From NCBI GenBank assembly GCA_945869845.1, contig CAMBRG010000014.1, positions 1 to 44,877 of the forward strand: a stretch of 44,877 bases of DNA, in the 5' to 3' direction. Numbering within the stretch: position 1 is the first letter of the stretch; each line of letters starts with the position of its first letter. The translations under genes and the position numbers were made by a program. This DNA comes from Opitutus sp. GAS368 (GTDB lineage: Bacteria; Verrucomicrobiota; Verrucomicrobiia; Opitutales; Opitutaceae). Positions 6,918 to 17,604 of the stretch are shown one piece after another. The notes beneath the pieces were generated by a model. That model made no database searches. It was given only the letters and a program-made list of their open reading frames with translations, and was not told the origin of the DNA.

Positions 6918-9635
6918 TCAGAATTTCTTCGTCACGTCCAAGTAAAGGAAGCGCGGGAGGAAAGAGCTGGTGGCTTCGCCGTAGCCGGTGGAGGACGCGG
7001 TGAGGGGCGGATTCCGGTCGAAGATGTTGTTCGCGCCGAAGGTGACTTTCGTCGCGTACGGCAAATCGTAGCTGAGTTGCACGCCGGTGATCGTCTGCTG
7101 TTTCACGCGCACGAGGCTGGGGGCGAGATCGGCGAAACCAGAGATGTAGTCGGCCGTGACGCCGGCGCCCAGTTTGCCGCGTTGCCAAGCGATGCCGGCG
7201 TTGCCGCGGAAATTGGGAACTTCGAAGGTGCGGATGGTCTCGACGGTGGGCAGATCGGCGCGGGAGCGGATCTTCGAGTGATAGGTGCGGCTGCCGGCGG
7301 CGCGCACGGTGAATTGGCCGAATTGGGCGGTGGAGAATTTGTATTCGGCGCTCACATCGAGACCGCTCGTTTCCGCGGTGCCGAAATTGCCAGTGACGGT
7401 GCGGATGCGAAGAATCTCGCCGGGCAGGCCGTTGGCGGTGTCGCCCGCGGTGGGGGCGGCGCGGTCCACAAAGCCGGGGAAGAGCGTCGGGTTGGCGAGG
7501 ATGATCGCGGCGGTGGCGGGAGGCCCGATGCGGTCGCGAACTTCGACGTCAAAGTAGTCCACGCTGAGGGAAAGGCCCTTCAGGAATTTCGGCTGGAGGA
7601 GAATGCCGTAATTGCGCGACTCGGATTTTTCGGGGCTCAGGTTGGGGTTGCCGCCGGAGGTGATGATGCGGAGACCGGTGGCGGAGTCGTTGACGTTGGA
7701 ACCGGGGCGACCGGCGCGAAGCGGGTCGGGGATGTTGAAGAAATTACCGGTGCTCTGCGGCTGGTAGAGCTCGGCGAGGGATGGGGCGCGGTAGCCCTTG
7801 CCCCAGGAGCCGCGGAAGGAAATCTGCGAGTCAACGGGCTGCCAGCGAAAGCCGACCTTGGGGACGGCGGTGTGGGTGAAGCCGGCGTCGCTGTAGCGCT
7901 CGGCGCGGCCGGCGGCGTTGAGCTCGAAGGTCGAGAGCAGAGGGATTTTTTGCGACGGTGCGGTGAGTGGTAGGCTGAACTCGGTGTAGAGCGCCTGCAC
8001 GCGGCGGGAGCCTTTCGATTGCGGCACGGGTGCGCCTTGGCCGATGAGGTGGTCTTGGGTGCGCTTGTCGCGGAAACGTTCTTCGCGGGCCTCGACGCCG
8101 GTGGCGAGTGCGAGGGCGCCGGCGGGAAGGGAGAGGACGTTGCCGTTGGCTTGGGCGTTGAAGGAGGTGAGTTCGGTGAAGGCCTCGCGGACGGCGTTGG
8201 AGCGGAGTTTATCAAGCGTGGCCGCGGAGTTGACGACGCCACGCGCGGGGTTGCTGAAGAGGTTGAGGGCGGTGGCGCGGTTCGTGTCGGCAAGGGCGGC
8301 GTTGACGGCGGACTGCGAGAGCCAGCCACTGGGCAGCTCGTTCTTCGAGTCGGCGCGGTTGTAGAGGACGGAGGCGTCCCAGGTCCAGGTGTCGGCGAAC
8401 TTGCCTTTCACGCCGCCGACGAGGCGGTTGAAGGTGTTGGTGGTCTCGGTGGCGCGGGCGCCGGCTTCAAGGAAGCGGTAAACGAGCGTGCCGCCGGCGG
8501 CGGCGCTGTTGACGATGGTGGCCCCGAACGGATTGAAGGCGGCGTTGACGGGCAGGGTGACGGTATTGAGCGTGCCGATGGAGACGGGTGAAAGGAATTC
8601 CAGATTGGTGTTCTTCTGGTAGTTGACCTCGCCGTAGGCGGTTATTGCGGGAGTGAGTTCGTAGCGCGCGGTGGCGAGGGCGCCGTAGCGGGTGACGCGG
8701 GGCTGCGGGGTCAGGTCGGAGTTGATGTCGTAGCGATTCCGCGGGGCCGTGGTCAACGTGGTGTTAAAGACGGGAGGAAACGAGGCTGACGCCGAATCGA
8801 CGGTGAACGTGCGGGCGGCGACGGCCGTGCCGGCGGGAATCACGGCGCCGGTGATGGGGTTGTTCGCGCCGACGGGAGCGACGAACGTGCCGGGGGTCGT
8901 GCCGGCAAGGAGAGAGACGATTTTCGGGGAGAGTTCGCCGTAGAGGATTTTTTCCTGGCGCATGTAGTTCGCGAGGGCGAAGACGCGGAGCTTGCCGCTG
9001 GTGGCGCCGGTGTAGGCGCTGCCGCGGATGGTGTTGGCGGAGATGTCGCCGGGGAAATCGCCATAGAACGCGCGGACGGTCGAGCCTTGGACGTTGTCCT
9101 TTAGGATGACGTTGAACACGCCGGCAACGGCATCGGCGCCGTAGATGGCGGACGCGCCGTCCTTGAGGACTTCGACGCGGGCGATGGCGTCGACGGGGAT
9201 CATGTTAAGATCGACGAACTGGGTGGTCCCGAGCGCGGCGGCAGTGCCGCCTTGGGCGAAGGGCGCGGGGGTGACGCGGCGGCCGTTGAGGAGGACAAGG
9301 GTGGAGTTGGCGCCGAGGCCGCGGAGGGAGACGGAGGCGGTGCCGGGGGAGGAGGTGTTGACGCGGTTCTCGCCGAGACTGCCGGCGCCGACCTCGGGGA
9401 TTTTCTTGAGGAACGAGTAAAGGCTACCGGTGCCGGCCTGCTCGACCTCGGCGGTGGAAAGGACGCGGAGGTTAACCCCGCCGGTGGACTCACCGGCGCG
9501 GAGATTGGAGCCGGTGACGGTGAACGCTTCGAGCTTCACGGTGTCGGCGGCGGGTGCGACCGGGGCTTGGGCGAACGTGAGCGCGGGCAGGACCGCGGCG
9601 AGGACGAGGATACGGGACAGGGTTCGTTTGTTCAT
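6918..9635 (-). CDS. TonB-dependent outer-membrane receptor
   Basis: A 905-residue outer-membrane beta-barrel receptor. ATG 9635 is chosen because it starts a clear signal peptide (MNKRTLSRILVLAAVLPALTFAQA). A TonB-box-like VKLEAFTVTGSN follows. The plug domain shows STAEVEQAGTGSLYSFLKKI, SVSLRGLGANSTLVLLNGRR and MIPVDAIARVEVLKDGASAIYGADAVAGVFNVI. The barrel ends in the typical aromatic terminus (FLPRFLYLDVTKKF). The plug pattern (LNGRR.., DGASAIYG) places it with the broad TonB receptors for oligomers rather than classical siderophore receptors, but no transport partner gene adjoins it and the substrate cannot be read from sequence. The frame extends upstream to 9794 without a plausible signal peptide. 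Convergent with selO. Confidence 0.93.
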   Translation of the reverse strand: MNKRTLSRILVLAAVLPALTFAQAPVAPAADTVKLEAFTVTGSNLRAGESTGGVNLRVLSTAEVEQAGTGSLYSFLKKIPEVGAGSLGENRVNTSSPGTASVSLRGLGANSTLVLLNGRRVTPAPFAQGGTAAALGTTQFVDLNMIPVDAIARVEVLKDGASAIYGADAVAGVFNVILKDNVQGSTVRAFYGDFPGDISANTIRGSAYTGATSGKLRVFALANYMRQEKILYGELSPKIVSLLAGTTPGTFVAPVGANNPITGAVIPAGTAVAARTFTVDSASASFPPVFNTTLTTAPRNRYDINSDLTPQPRVTRYGALATARYELTPAITAYGEVNYQKNTNLEFLSPVSIGTLNTVTLPVNAAFNPFGATIVNSAAAGGTLVYRFLEAGARATETTNTFNRLVGGVKGKFADTWTWDASVLYNRADSKNELPSGWLSQSAVNAALADTNRATALNLFSNPARGVVNSAATLDKLRSNAVREAFTELTSFNAQANGNVLSLPAGALALATGVEAREERFRDKRTQDHLIGQGAPVPQSKGSRRVQALYTEFSLPLTAPSQKIPLLSTFELNAAGRAERYSDAGFTHTAVPKVGFRWQPVDSQISFRGSWGKGYRAPSLAELYQPQSTGNFFNIPDPLRAGRPGSNVNDSATGLRIITSGGNPNLSPEKSESRNYGILLQPKFLKGLSLSVDYFDVEVRDRIGPPATAAIILANPTLFPGFVDRAAPTAGDTANGLPGEILRIRTVTGNFGTAETSGLDVSAEYKFSTAQFGQFTVRAAGSRTYHSKIRSRADLPTVETIRTFEVPNFRGNAGIAWQRGKLGAGVTADYISGFADLAPSLVRVKQQTITGVQLSYDLPYATKVTFGANNIFDRNPPLTASSTGYGEATSSFLPRFLYLDVTKKF

Positions 9636-9919
9636 GGTGTAAAGTGACGGACGGGTGACGAAAGACGCGAAAGTCAGGGTTGCAAGGGGAGATTTGAAGC
9701 CGAACCGAGCGCGGTTCTGGTGGAAAAGATTGCAAAATTTGAGCCACGTCGCCGCCGAATTGGGCGGATGGAAACAGAGCTCGCCGCTCCCCAACGGGAC
9801 TACGGCAGCCGATTGCTACCTTCGGCGCGGACGGTCCACGTGCCGTCGCGGGGGAAGCCGGGTGCGGCCCCGGGCGGGGCCTCGTCCCAGCCGCCGGCAA
9901 GCATGGCCAGCCGGAACTA

Positions 9920-10053
9920 CCTACACACCTTCAAGGCCCGGCTCGAGACGGTAGATTGAGCGGGAAGTAAAAAGGCGGCAGCTAGAGCCAGGTTGAAATT
10001 TTTTCGCCTCATTTTCATCAGGCTGAACCCGCCGAAAACTAACCAACAATGGC
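9920..10053 (+). repeat. Diverged 134-bp repeat, copy 1
   Basis: It aligns over its whole length with 11070-11203, in the same orientation, with roughly three quarters of positions matching. Shared blocks include CTAGAGCCA, GGCTGAACCCGCC and AAAACTAAC..CAATGGC. A partial third copy of the end (AAACTAACAAACAACGG) lies near 10555-10572. Confidence 0.65.
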
Positions 10054-10153
10054 CCTTTTTCCACGCGGCCCCTTTTTCCACGCCCGCGGCGGATTCGAGG
10101 ATGACGCGAAAGAGGCTCTGTCCGGTGGTCGGTCACGGCTGTTTTTTCTTATC

Positions 10154-10233
10154 GTAGGGCCTCACCTTGCGTGAGGCCGTTTCGTCTTTGGCGCCCGACG
10201 CACGGAACGGCCCGACACGAGGTCGGGCCCTAC
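10154..10233. repeat. REPIN-like element, copy 2 (80 bp)
   Basis: GTAGGGCCTCACCTTGCGTG starts the unit and GAGGTCGGGCCCTAC ends it. Two GC-rich palindromes (GGCCTCACCTTGCGTGAGGCC and GGCCCGACACGAGGTCGGGCC-like) flank a variable core. It matches the reverse complement of 5214-5293 closely. Confidence 0.8.
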
Positions 10234-10266
10234 ACCCGGAACGACCCGACCCTGATTTTCTGCTTT

Positions 10267-10345
10267 GTAGGGCCTCACCTCGCGTGAGGCCGTTCCCTCT
10301 GTGGCGCCCACCACTCTGAACGGCCCGACACGGGGTTGAGCCCAC
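10267..10345. repeat. REPIN-like element, copy 3 (79 bp)
   Basis: Direct copy of 10154-10233, 33 bases downstream of it. The first palindrome is intact (GTAGGGCCTCACCTCGCGTG), while the last one is degenerating (ACACGGGGTTGAGCCCAC). Confidence 0.75.
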
Positions 10346-10485
10346 AAAGCGTCGAGCCAGGTCGGTCTGGCCGTTGTTTGTTTGTTTTTGTTTGAGTTGA
10401 TCGGCGAGAAAAGGCGACATCGGGGGCGTGGGGTGGAGCACGCAGATCGACTTTTAATGGGACCGTGCCTCTAAGTTTGCTGCCT

Positions 10486-10502
10486 GATAGCACAGTGCTA
10501 TC
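10486..10502. promoter_or_regulatory. Perfect 17-bp palindrome upstream of the glyoxalase gene
   Basis: GATAGCACAGTGCTATC is an exact palindrome around a central A, 118 bases upstream of the next start. Its AT-containing arms differ from the GC-rich REP-type repeats, so it could be a regulator-binding site. No regulator gene is adjacent; this is only a candidate. Confidence 0.35.
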
Positions 10503-10620
10503 TCGGGGCTGCGGCGACCATCGGCGGCAATCTTCACCACGCTAAAAGTGAAAAAAACTAACAAACAACGGTGGACCTTTCTTGCGCCCCGAGTGGAAGG
10601 GCGTCCGAACTCTTGAAACT

Positions 10621-11001
10621 ATGATTAAAAAACTTTTGCACACGCGGATGCGCGTCAACGATCTAGCCCGGACAGTAAAATTCTACGAGGAGGCGCTGGG
10701 GCTGACGGTTTCGCGCCGGCATACGTCGCCGCGGGGCGCGCAACTCGCGTTTATTGCGACGCCGAACAGCGATGAAGAAATTGAGATCTGCCAGATGCCG
10801 CCGGGGGCACCGAGCGTGGTGGTGCAACCCGACCTGATGCACCTCGCGTTCGAGGTCGAGAATCTCGTGGCGTTTGCGGCCGAAGCGGCGCGAAAGGGTT
10901 ATCCCCTGAGCGATGGGCCGACGCCGAGCGGCAGCGGGATGATCGCCTTCATCGACGCGCCCGAGGGGTATGAGGTCGAACTGATTGAGCGGCGGCGGTA
11001 A
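10621..11001 (+). CDS. Glyoxalase/VOC family protein, lactoylglutathione lyase-like
   Basis: A 126-residue single-module VOC protein. It begins MIKKLLHTRMRVNDLARTVKFYEEALGL, the standard glyoxalase I opening with a metal-ligand His at residue 7. The second half has MHLAFEVENL (His ligand) and ends GYEVELIERRR (Glu ligand). The NSDEEIEICQ strand supplies another acidic position in the place expected for a ligand. Glyoxalase I isomerises the glutathione hemithioacetal of methylglyoxal in the cytoplasm; the thiol used by this organism is not known from the window. ATG 10621 is preferred over an upstream in-frame codon at 10582 because the domain starts there. It stands alone between two copies of a diverged repeat. 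Confidence 0.85.
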   Translation: MIKKLLHTRMRVNDLARTVKFYEEALGLTVSRRHTSPRGAQLAFIATPNSDEEIEICQMPPGAPSVVVQPDLMHLAFEVENLVAFAAEAARKGYPLSDGPTPSGSGMIAFIDAPEGYEVELIERRR

Positions 11002-11069
11002 AGCGGGCGGCCGACTTGCTGGGCCGGTCATGCGTTCTCGCATGGCGGCCAAACGGCCAGACGGCTGGG

Positions 11070-11203
11070 CCTACACCCGCTCAAGGCGCTGCTTGAGACG
11101 ATGGGGCGATCAGGGGAGCACATAGGCGGCTGCTAGAGCCAAGCTGAACCTTTTTCGTCTCATCTTCACCGGGCTGAACCCGCCTAAAACTAACGAGCAA
11201 TGG
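11070..11203 (+). repeat. Diverged 134-bp repeat, copy 2
   Basis: Direct counterpart of 9920-10053. Together the copies bracket the REPIN pair and the glyoxalase gene, giving a unit of about 1.3 kb with diverged ends. No transposase lies within it. Confidence 0.65.
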
Positions 11204-11283
11204 CGAAGCCTCTTTTTTCGCTCCCTTTTTCCGCCTTTGATCTCGGGTCGGCGGCGGTAAGTGGGGTCATGAAGTTTGAACTT

Positions 11284-11688
11284 TTAAGCAGAGGGAGTGA
11301 GCAGGGCCAAAGCGGGGAAGTAGGTGCGGAGGTAGCCGCGGTCGAGGGCGGCGAGACGGTCGGCCTGCACACTGGCGTGGGCGGCGATGAGGAAGTCGGG
11401 GATGAGCTGTTGGCGTGGCCCTCCCTCGCGCCGATAGCGCAGGAATATCTGGCCGGCGAGGTAAGCGGCGGCGGGTGCGATGGGATCGTAAGCGATACAG
11501 AGGGCGTCGAACCTGGTGCGTGCCTCGTCAACGCTGGCAAACCCGATGGAACACTCCGCAAAAACGACGGGACAAAGCGCTAAGCTGCCCTCTTCGGCGG
11601 CACGATTGAGGGCGGCACGCCACTGCTCCCAGCCAGCCTGACGCCGGAGGATGCAGAGGAGCACGGAGGAATCGATGGCGGTTCTCAT
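11284..11688 (-). CDS. vapC: PIN-domain toxin, VapC family
   Basis: A 134-residue PIN-domain protein. The first catalytic acid is in MRTAIDSSVLL, a conserved Glu lies in VVFAECSIGF, and the C-terminal acids are in LIPDFLIAAHAS and LAALDRGYLRTYFP. This is the usual VapC order D-E-D-D. VapC toxins are magnesium-dependent RNases that cleave tRNA or rRNA and are held inactive by their VapB partner. The start overlaps the stop of the antitoxin gene by 4 bases (ATGA), the standard arrangement of these pairs. All the acidic active-site residues look intact, so the toxin should be active. The final LLTPSA tail is unremarkable. Confidence 0.9.
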   Translation of the reverse strand: MRTAIDSSVLLCILRRQAGWEQWRAALNRAAEEGSLALCPVVFAECSIGFASVDEARTRFDALCIAYDPIAPAAAYLAGQIFLRYRREGGPRQQLIPDFLIAAHASVQADRLAALDRGYLRTYFPALALLTPSA

Positions 11689-11939
11689 GGCGAGGCGCCG
11701 GTGGGGATTTCCACAGGGCCGCGCAGGTCGTCCATCACCTCAATCGTGGTGAGGTCGGGCCAAGGGTCTTTCCATCCTTTGGCAAACTCCCCCCAAGCTT
11801 GGGGTGGGATGGTTTTCGTGGCTTTGAGAAAAGGGGCCGTTTCATCGAAATCGAGGACATCGCCCGGCTTAAGGTGGAGCCGGTTGCGGACGCGGATGGG
11901 GATGGTGATTTGACCTTTAGAAGTAAGCGTTGCTTGCAT
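11685..11939 (-). CDS. vapB: AbrB/MazE-type antitoxin, VapB family
   Basis: An 84-residue protein opening MQATLTSKGQITIPIRVRNR, the SpoVT/AbrB swapped-hairpin DNA-binding fold, followed by LHLKPGDVLDFDE. The C-terminal half (WGEFAKGWKDPWPDLTTIEV) would be the toxin-binding part. It should bind and neutralise VapC and repress the shared promoter. ATG 11939 is chosen because it begins the AbrB motif; the open frame runs to 11975 with no family match. It is the first gene of a two-gene minus-strand operon. An inverted repeat overlaps its start codon. Confidence 0.9.
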   Translation of the reverse strand: MQATLTSKGQITIPIRVRNRLHLKPGDVLDFDETAPFLKATKTIPPQAWGEFAKGWKDPWPDLTTIEVMDDLRGPVEIPTGASP

Positions 11940-11955
11940 GAATATATTTGTAAGC
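11932..11955 (-). promoter_or_regulatory. Candidate VapBC operator
   Basis: GCTTGCA and TGTAAGC form a 6-of-7 inverted repeat around an AT-rich centre (TGAATATATT) covering the vapB start. AbrB-type antitoxins usually bind such repeats at their own promoter. Inference from position only. Confidence 0.4.
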
Positions 11956-12067
11956 CGAGGAAGTAAGGAAACCAAGGCTGGATTGCAGAGGTACTAGAAC
12001 GGTGGTTTTGATCGGTCAAGGCCTTGGCGGGCAGTATCCAAGATGCAATGCGCATCGGGTATACCAA

Positions 12068-12176
12068 CGTCCCTTAATTTCTAGAGATTTTTCGTAGGCC
12101 GTCCGCTTGCGGACGCTCCGAGCGCCTGCAAGCAGGCGGCCTACCGCCTGAAGTCTAAATATAATCAGGCGTCGGT
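12068..12176 (+). repeat. 109-bp direct repeat, copy 1
   Basis: Nearly identical to 12333-12441, with about four mismatches. It starts CGTCCCTTAATTT and ends TAAATATAATCAGGCGTCGGT. Its core 12094-12144 is a double palindrome between GTAGGCCG and CGGCCTAC, a third REPIN-like design. Confidence 0.85.
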
Positions 12177-12205
12177 ATAACACTCATAGCGGTTGAGTTT
12201 CGGGG

Positions 12206-12289
12206 CCCCATCTTTTTGACCCTATCTTTCTGACCTTCCCGGGCCTTTTCCGGCCACGCGGAGGTCAGAAAAATGGGGTCAGGAAAATG
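12206..12289. repeat. Imperfect inverted repeat between the 109-bp copies
   Basis: The left arm CCCCATCTTTTTGACCC..CTGACCTT pairs imperfectly with the right arm GAGGTCAGAAAAATGGGGTC. The loop is GC-rich. This TGACC / AAAATGG pattern is distinct from the flanking repeats. Confidence 0.55.
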
Positions 12290-12332
12290 CCGAACCTTCG
12301 ATCTGCCCACCGGCAACAGCGAGGAACCCCAG

Positions 12333-12441
12333 CGTCCCTTAATTTTTAGAGGTTTTTCGTAGGCCGTCCGCTTGCGGACGCTCCGTGCGCCTGCAAGCAG
12401 GCGGCCTACCGCCTGAAGTCTAAATATAATCAGGCATCGGT
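12333..12441 (+). repeat. 109-bp direct repeat, copy 2
   Basis: Second copy of 12068-12176, 156 bases downstream. The gap 11940-12643 contains these repeats and no supported gene; the last 200 bases before 12644 presumably hold the promoter of the DUF1080 gene, but none is evident. Confidence 0.85.
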
Positions 12442-12643
12442 TAAACCCAGGATCGCGAGCCTCGTTGCGTTGTCTCCGGATTCATAGGCGGAGAACTTGG
12501 AGCGCTTGGAGGGGAACCGTCTCGTTAAGGGCCGACCCGATCAACTGACAATGTGCTGAAGCGCTGACGCCCGGGTCTGATGGCCTGTTGCCGGGAAAAA
12601 CGTGGTTTGCGCTCGGCTGAGCCCGTTTTCAACCTTGGGAACT

Positions 12644-13528
12644 ATGCGTTATCCCTTCGTCGTTGTGGCCGTGCTCCTGAGCGTTGTTTCATCCGGGCGT
12701 TCCGCCGAAACGTGGCGACCGCTTTGGAACGGCCGTGATTTGAGCGGCTGGTCGACATGGCTCGCGCGGCCGCACGCGAGCACGGTGCTGCCGGGCGAGG
12801 CGCGGGATGCGAAGGGTAATTTCACGCGGGTCCTCGGCGGCGGGCGCGACCCGCTGGCCGTGTTCACGGTGGTGGACGTGGATGGGCAACCGGCGATCCG
12901 GATCTCGGGGCAAGTGTTTGGCGAGCTGCGCACGCAGGCGGCGTTTTCAAATTATCACCTGCGGTTGCAGTTCAAGTGGGGTGAAAAGAAGTGGGCGCCG
13001 CGCGACAAACCCGAGACGCCCCGGGATAGCGGATTGTTGTATCACGTGCACGCGGAGTCCGGCGCGGAGGGGCGCACGTGGTCGCGCTCGACGGAGTTGC
13101 AGATTCAGGAGCGCGACGTGGGCGATCTCTACGCGGTGGGATCGTTTGTGTTTGTGCGGTCGACGATGCGTCAAGGCACGGGCAGCGCGGCGACGAAGGC
13201 GGTTTTCGACTACGATCCAAAGGCGGCGTGGAACGTTTTTGCGCAGGTGCCGGGACGGGACGGACGCTGCGTCAAGCAGCCCGACAACGAAAAGCCGACG
13301 GGTGAATGGAACACCGTTGAGCTGGTGTGTTTTGGCGAGGACAGCATCCACATCGTGAATGGCCAAGTGGTGATGCGCCTGCACCGCACGGTGCGCCTCG
13401 ATACGCCGACGCCGCAGACGGTGACCTCGGGTCCGCTGATTTTGCAGTCGGAGGGCGCGGAGATTTTCTACCGCGCGATCGAGCTGCGTCCGATCACGGC
13501 GGTGCCGGCGGAATGGGCGGAGCGTTGA
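12644..13528 (+). CDS. Secreted DUF1080 protein (3-keto-disaccharide hydrolase-like domain)
   Basis: A 294-residue protein with a signal peptide (MRYPFVVVAVLLSVVSSGRSA) and one DUF1080 domain. The domain opens WRPLWNGRDLSGWSTW, then shows AFSNYHLRLQFKWGEKKW, RDSGLLYHVH and STELQIQERDVGDLY, and ends FYRAIELRPI. The fold is a LamG-like jelly roll. Characterised relatives cleave 3-keto-glycosides, and many members in Verrucomicrobia and Planctomycetes are exported. ATG 12644 is chosen because it starts the signal; the frame extends to 12602 without one. It is a single gene, convergent with the U32 gene. The exact substrate cannot be deduced. Confidence 0.9.
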   Translation: MRYPFVVVAVLLSVVSSGRSAETWRPLWNGRDLSGWSTWLARPHASTVLPGEARDAKGNFTRVLGGGRDPLAVFTVVDVDGQPAIRISGQVFGELRTQAAFSNYHLRLQFKWGEKKWAPRDKPETPRDSGLLYHVHAESGAEGRTWSRSTELQIQERDVGDLYAVGSFVFVRSTMRQGTGSAATKAVFDYDPKAAWNVFAQVPGRDGRCVKQPDNEKPTGEWNTVELVCFGEDSIHIVNGQVVMRLHRTVRLDTPTPQTVTSGPLILQSEGAEIFYRAIELRPITAVPAEWAER

Positions 13529-13569
13529 GCCCGCGTGCCGGCTCAGGCCGATTTCGTTTTTGCGCGAAA

Positions 13570-13591
13570 AGGTCGGGTCGAAGACGCCGCC

Positions 13592-13595
<4 letters not shown>
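13570..13595. repeat. REP palindrome overlapping the U32 stop codon
   Basis: AGGTCGGGTCGAAGACGCCG plus CCCTAC is a diverged copy of the 26-bp REP. On the minus strand the gene ends AAG TAG GGC, with the TAG belonging to the REP. Confidence 0.7.
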
Positions 13596-16216
<2,621 letters not shown>

Positions 16217-16257
16217 GGGCGGAGACGAAGACGAAGTGTGGGCGCCCGCAAACGGAA

Positions 16258-17535
16258 TCACGTCGCGGGGTCGGCGAGGGGCGGAGTGCCGGATGTCTTG
16301 GCGGCGCGGGCGACGTGGGGCGCGGCGGCCTTGAGGCGGGCGGCGCAGAACAGCGTGAGGCCGAAGAAACCGACCGAGGCGATCCCAAGCGCGGGGAAGC
16401 CGACGAGCCGGCCGCCGGCGCCGGTGGTGATGAAGACGCCGGCGATGAGATTGGCGAGGCCGCCGGAGGCTTGTTGCAAGGCGGAGTTGACGCTCATGAA
16501 ACCGCCCCGGTAGCGGGGGGAGACGGCGTCGGCGACCATGGCCATCGCCGGAGCGAAGCGGCTGGACATCGTGACCATGAACGAAGCCATGAGCGCCGCG
16601 GCGACGGGGAAAGTAGCGGTTTCGAGATTGGTGAGAATCAGGACGACGACGGCGGCGAAAAACGTGATGCCCGCCAGCAGGTGCAAGCGGTCCAGCCGGT
16701 CGCTGAGCCGGCCGACGATCGGCGCGCTGATGAAGGCTGCGATGCCACCGATGGCGTAGAGTTTGGGCAGATCGGATTCGGCGAGACCGTAGTTGATCAC
16801 AAATGACGGGGCGAGAAACGGGATGATACAGCCGCCGGCCATGACGAGGAAACACGTGACGGCAAACGCGCGCAGATGGATGCCGCTCGAGACGATCTCA
16901 CGCATCTGGCGGATCGGCTGGTGATTTTTGATGGCCGTGCGGATGTTGGGCAACGCGAAGAGGGCCAAGGCCAGAATGAACGCGGAGCAACCGGCCAGTA
17001 GGTAAAAGGGCGCGTGCCAGTCGAACCAGCCGGCGAGCGTCAGCCCGAGGGGAACGCCGAGGACGGAGGCGAGCGGAAAGGCGGACATGACGTAGCTCAT
17101 CGCGCGACCCCGGCGGGTGGGAGGAATGATATCGCCGATCATGGCGGTGACGAGAGAGCCGGAGATGCCGCCGAAGGCGCCGGCGATGAGCCGGGCGATC
17201 AGCAAAGCGGAGTGGGTGGGCGCGAGGGCGCAAGCGAGAGTGGCGAGACCGAAGCCGGCGTAAACGAAGACGAGCGCGCGCTTGCGGTCGATGCGGTCCA
17301 GGAAAAAACCGCCGGCAAAACCGCTCAGAGCGGCGGCGAGCCCGTAAGTCGCGACGAGGTGGGTGAATTGCGCGGGCGTAAGACTAAAAGCCCGCATCAG
17401 CTGCGGCCCCAGCGGCAGCATGATCATGAAATCGAGGACATGCGTGAACTGCACGGCGGCCAGCGCGATCAAGGTCGCCAACTCGCGCCGCGGGGAGAGC
17501 GCGTGGTGTTCGACGAGAGCGGCGGGTGCGGACAT
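16258..17535 (-). CDS. MFS transporter, DHA1-like
   Basis: A 425-residue membrane protein with about 12 predicted spans. The first (TLIALAAVQFTHVLDFMIML) carries the drug:H+ antiporter style opening. Loop 2-3 has the MFS signature variant GGFFLDRIDRKRALVFVYAG, and span 5 the motif-C-like SAFPLASVLGVPLGLTL. A similar loop in the second half reads VGRLSDRLDRLHLLAG. The substrate is unknown; Opitutaceae and Bacteroidetes have many such DHA1 exporters. It sits between the LysR gene (69-base gap) and the U32 gene (41-base gap) on the same strand, so the regulator may control it, although this may be chance. Confidence 0.9.
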   Translation of the reverse strand: MSAPAALVEHHALSPRRELATLIALAAVQFTHVLDFMIMLPLGPQLMRAFSLTPAQFTHLVATYGLAAALSGFAGGFFLDRIDRKRALVFVYAGFGLATLACALAPTHSALLIARLIAGAFGGISGSLVTAMIGDIIPPTRRGRAMSYVMSAFPLASVLGVPLGLTLAGWFDWHAPFYLLAGCSAFILALALFALPNIRTAIKNHQPIRQMREIVSSGIHLRAFAVTCFLVMAGGCIIPFLAPSFVINYGLAESDLPKLYAIGGIAAFISAPIVGRLSDRLDRLHLLAGITFFAAVVVLILTNLETATFPVAAALMASFMVTMSSRFAPAMAMVADAVSPRYRGGFMSVNSALQQASGGLANLIAGVFITTGAGGRLVGFPALGIASVGFFGLTLFCAARLKAAAPHVARAAKTSGTPPLADPAT

Positions 17536-17604
17536 AAGCGGGGCAGGGTCGGGCGTTTTGAGGAAAGCGCAACCGCGAGGTTGGCCGCGGGGGGCGGAGT
17601 GGCG

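Larger units (their letters stand above)
9636..10620. other. Repeat-filled intergenic stretch, no supported gene
   Basis: About 985 bases between the receptor start and the glyoxalase gene. It holds one copy of a 134-bp diverged repeat, two REPIN-like units and a 17-bp palindrome (listed separately). Short open frames here are Arg/Pro-rich and resemble no family, so none is called. The receptor promoter should lie just above 9636, but I see no convincing -35/-10 pair. Confidence 0.6.

Noticed and set aside
16217-16855. N-terminal extension of the U32 frame
   Set aside because: It lies in the MFS gene in another frame; the U32 motifs begin after ATG 16216.
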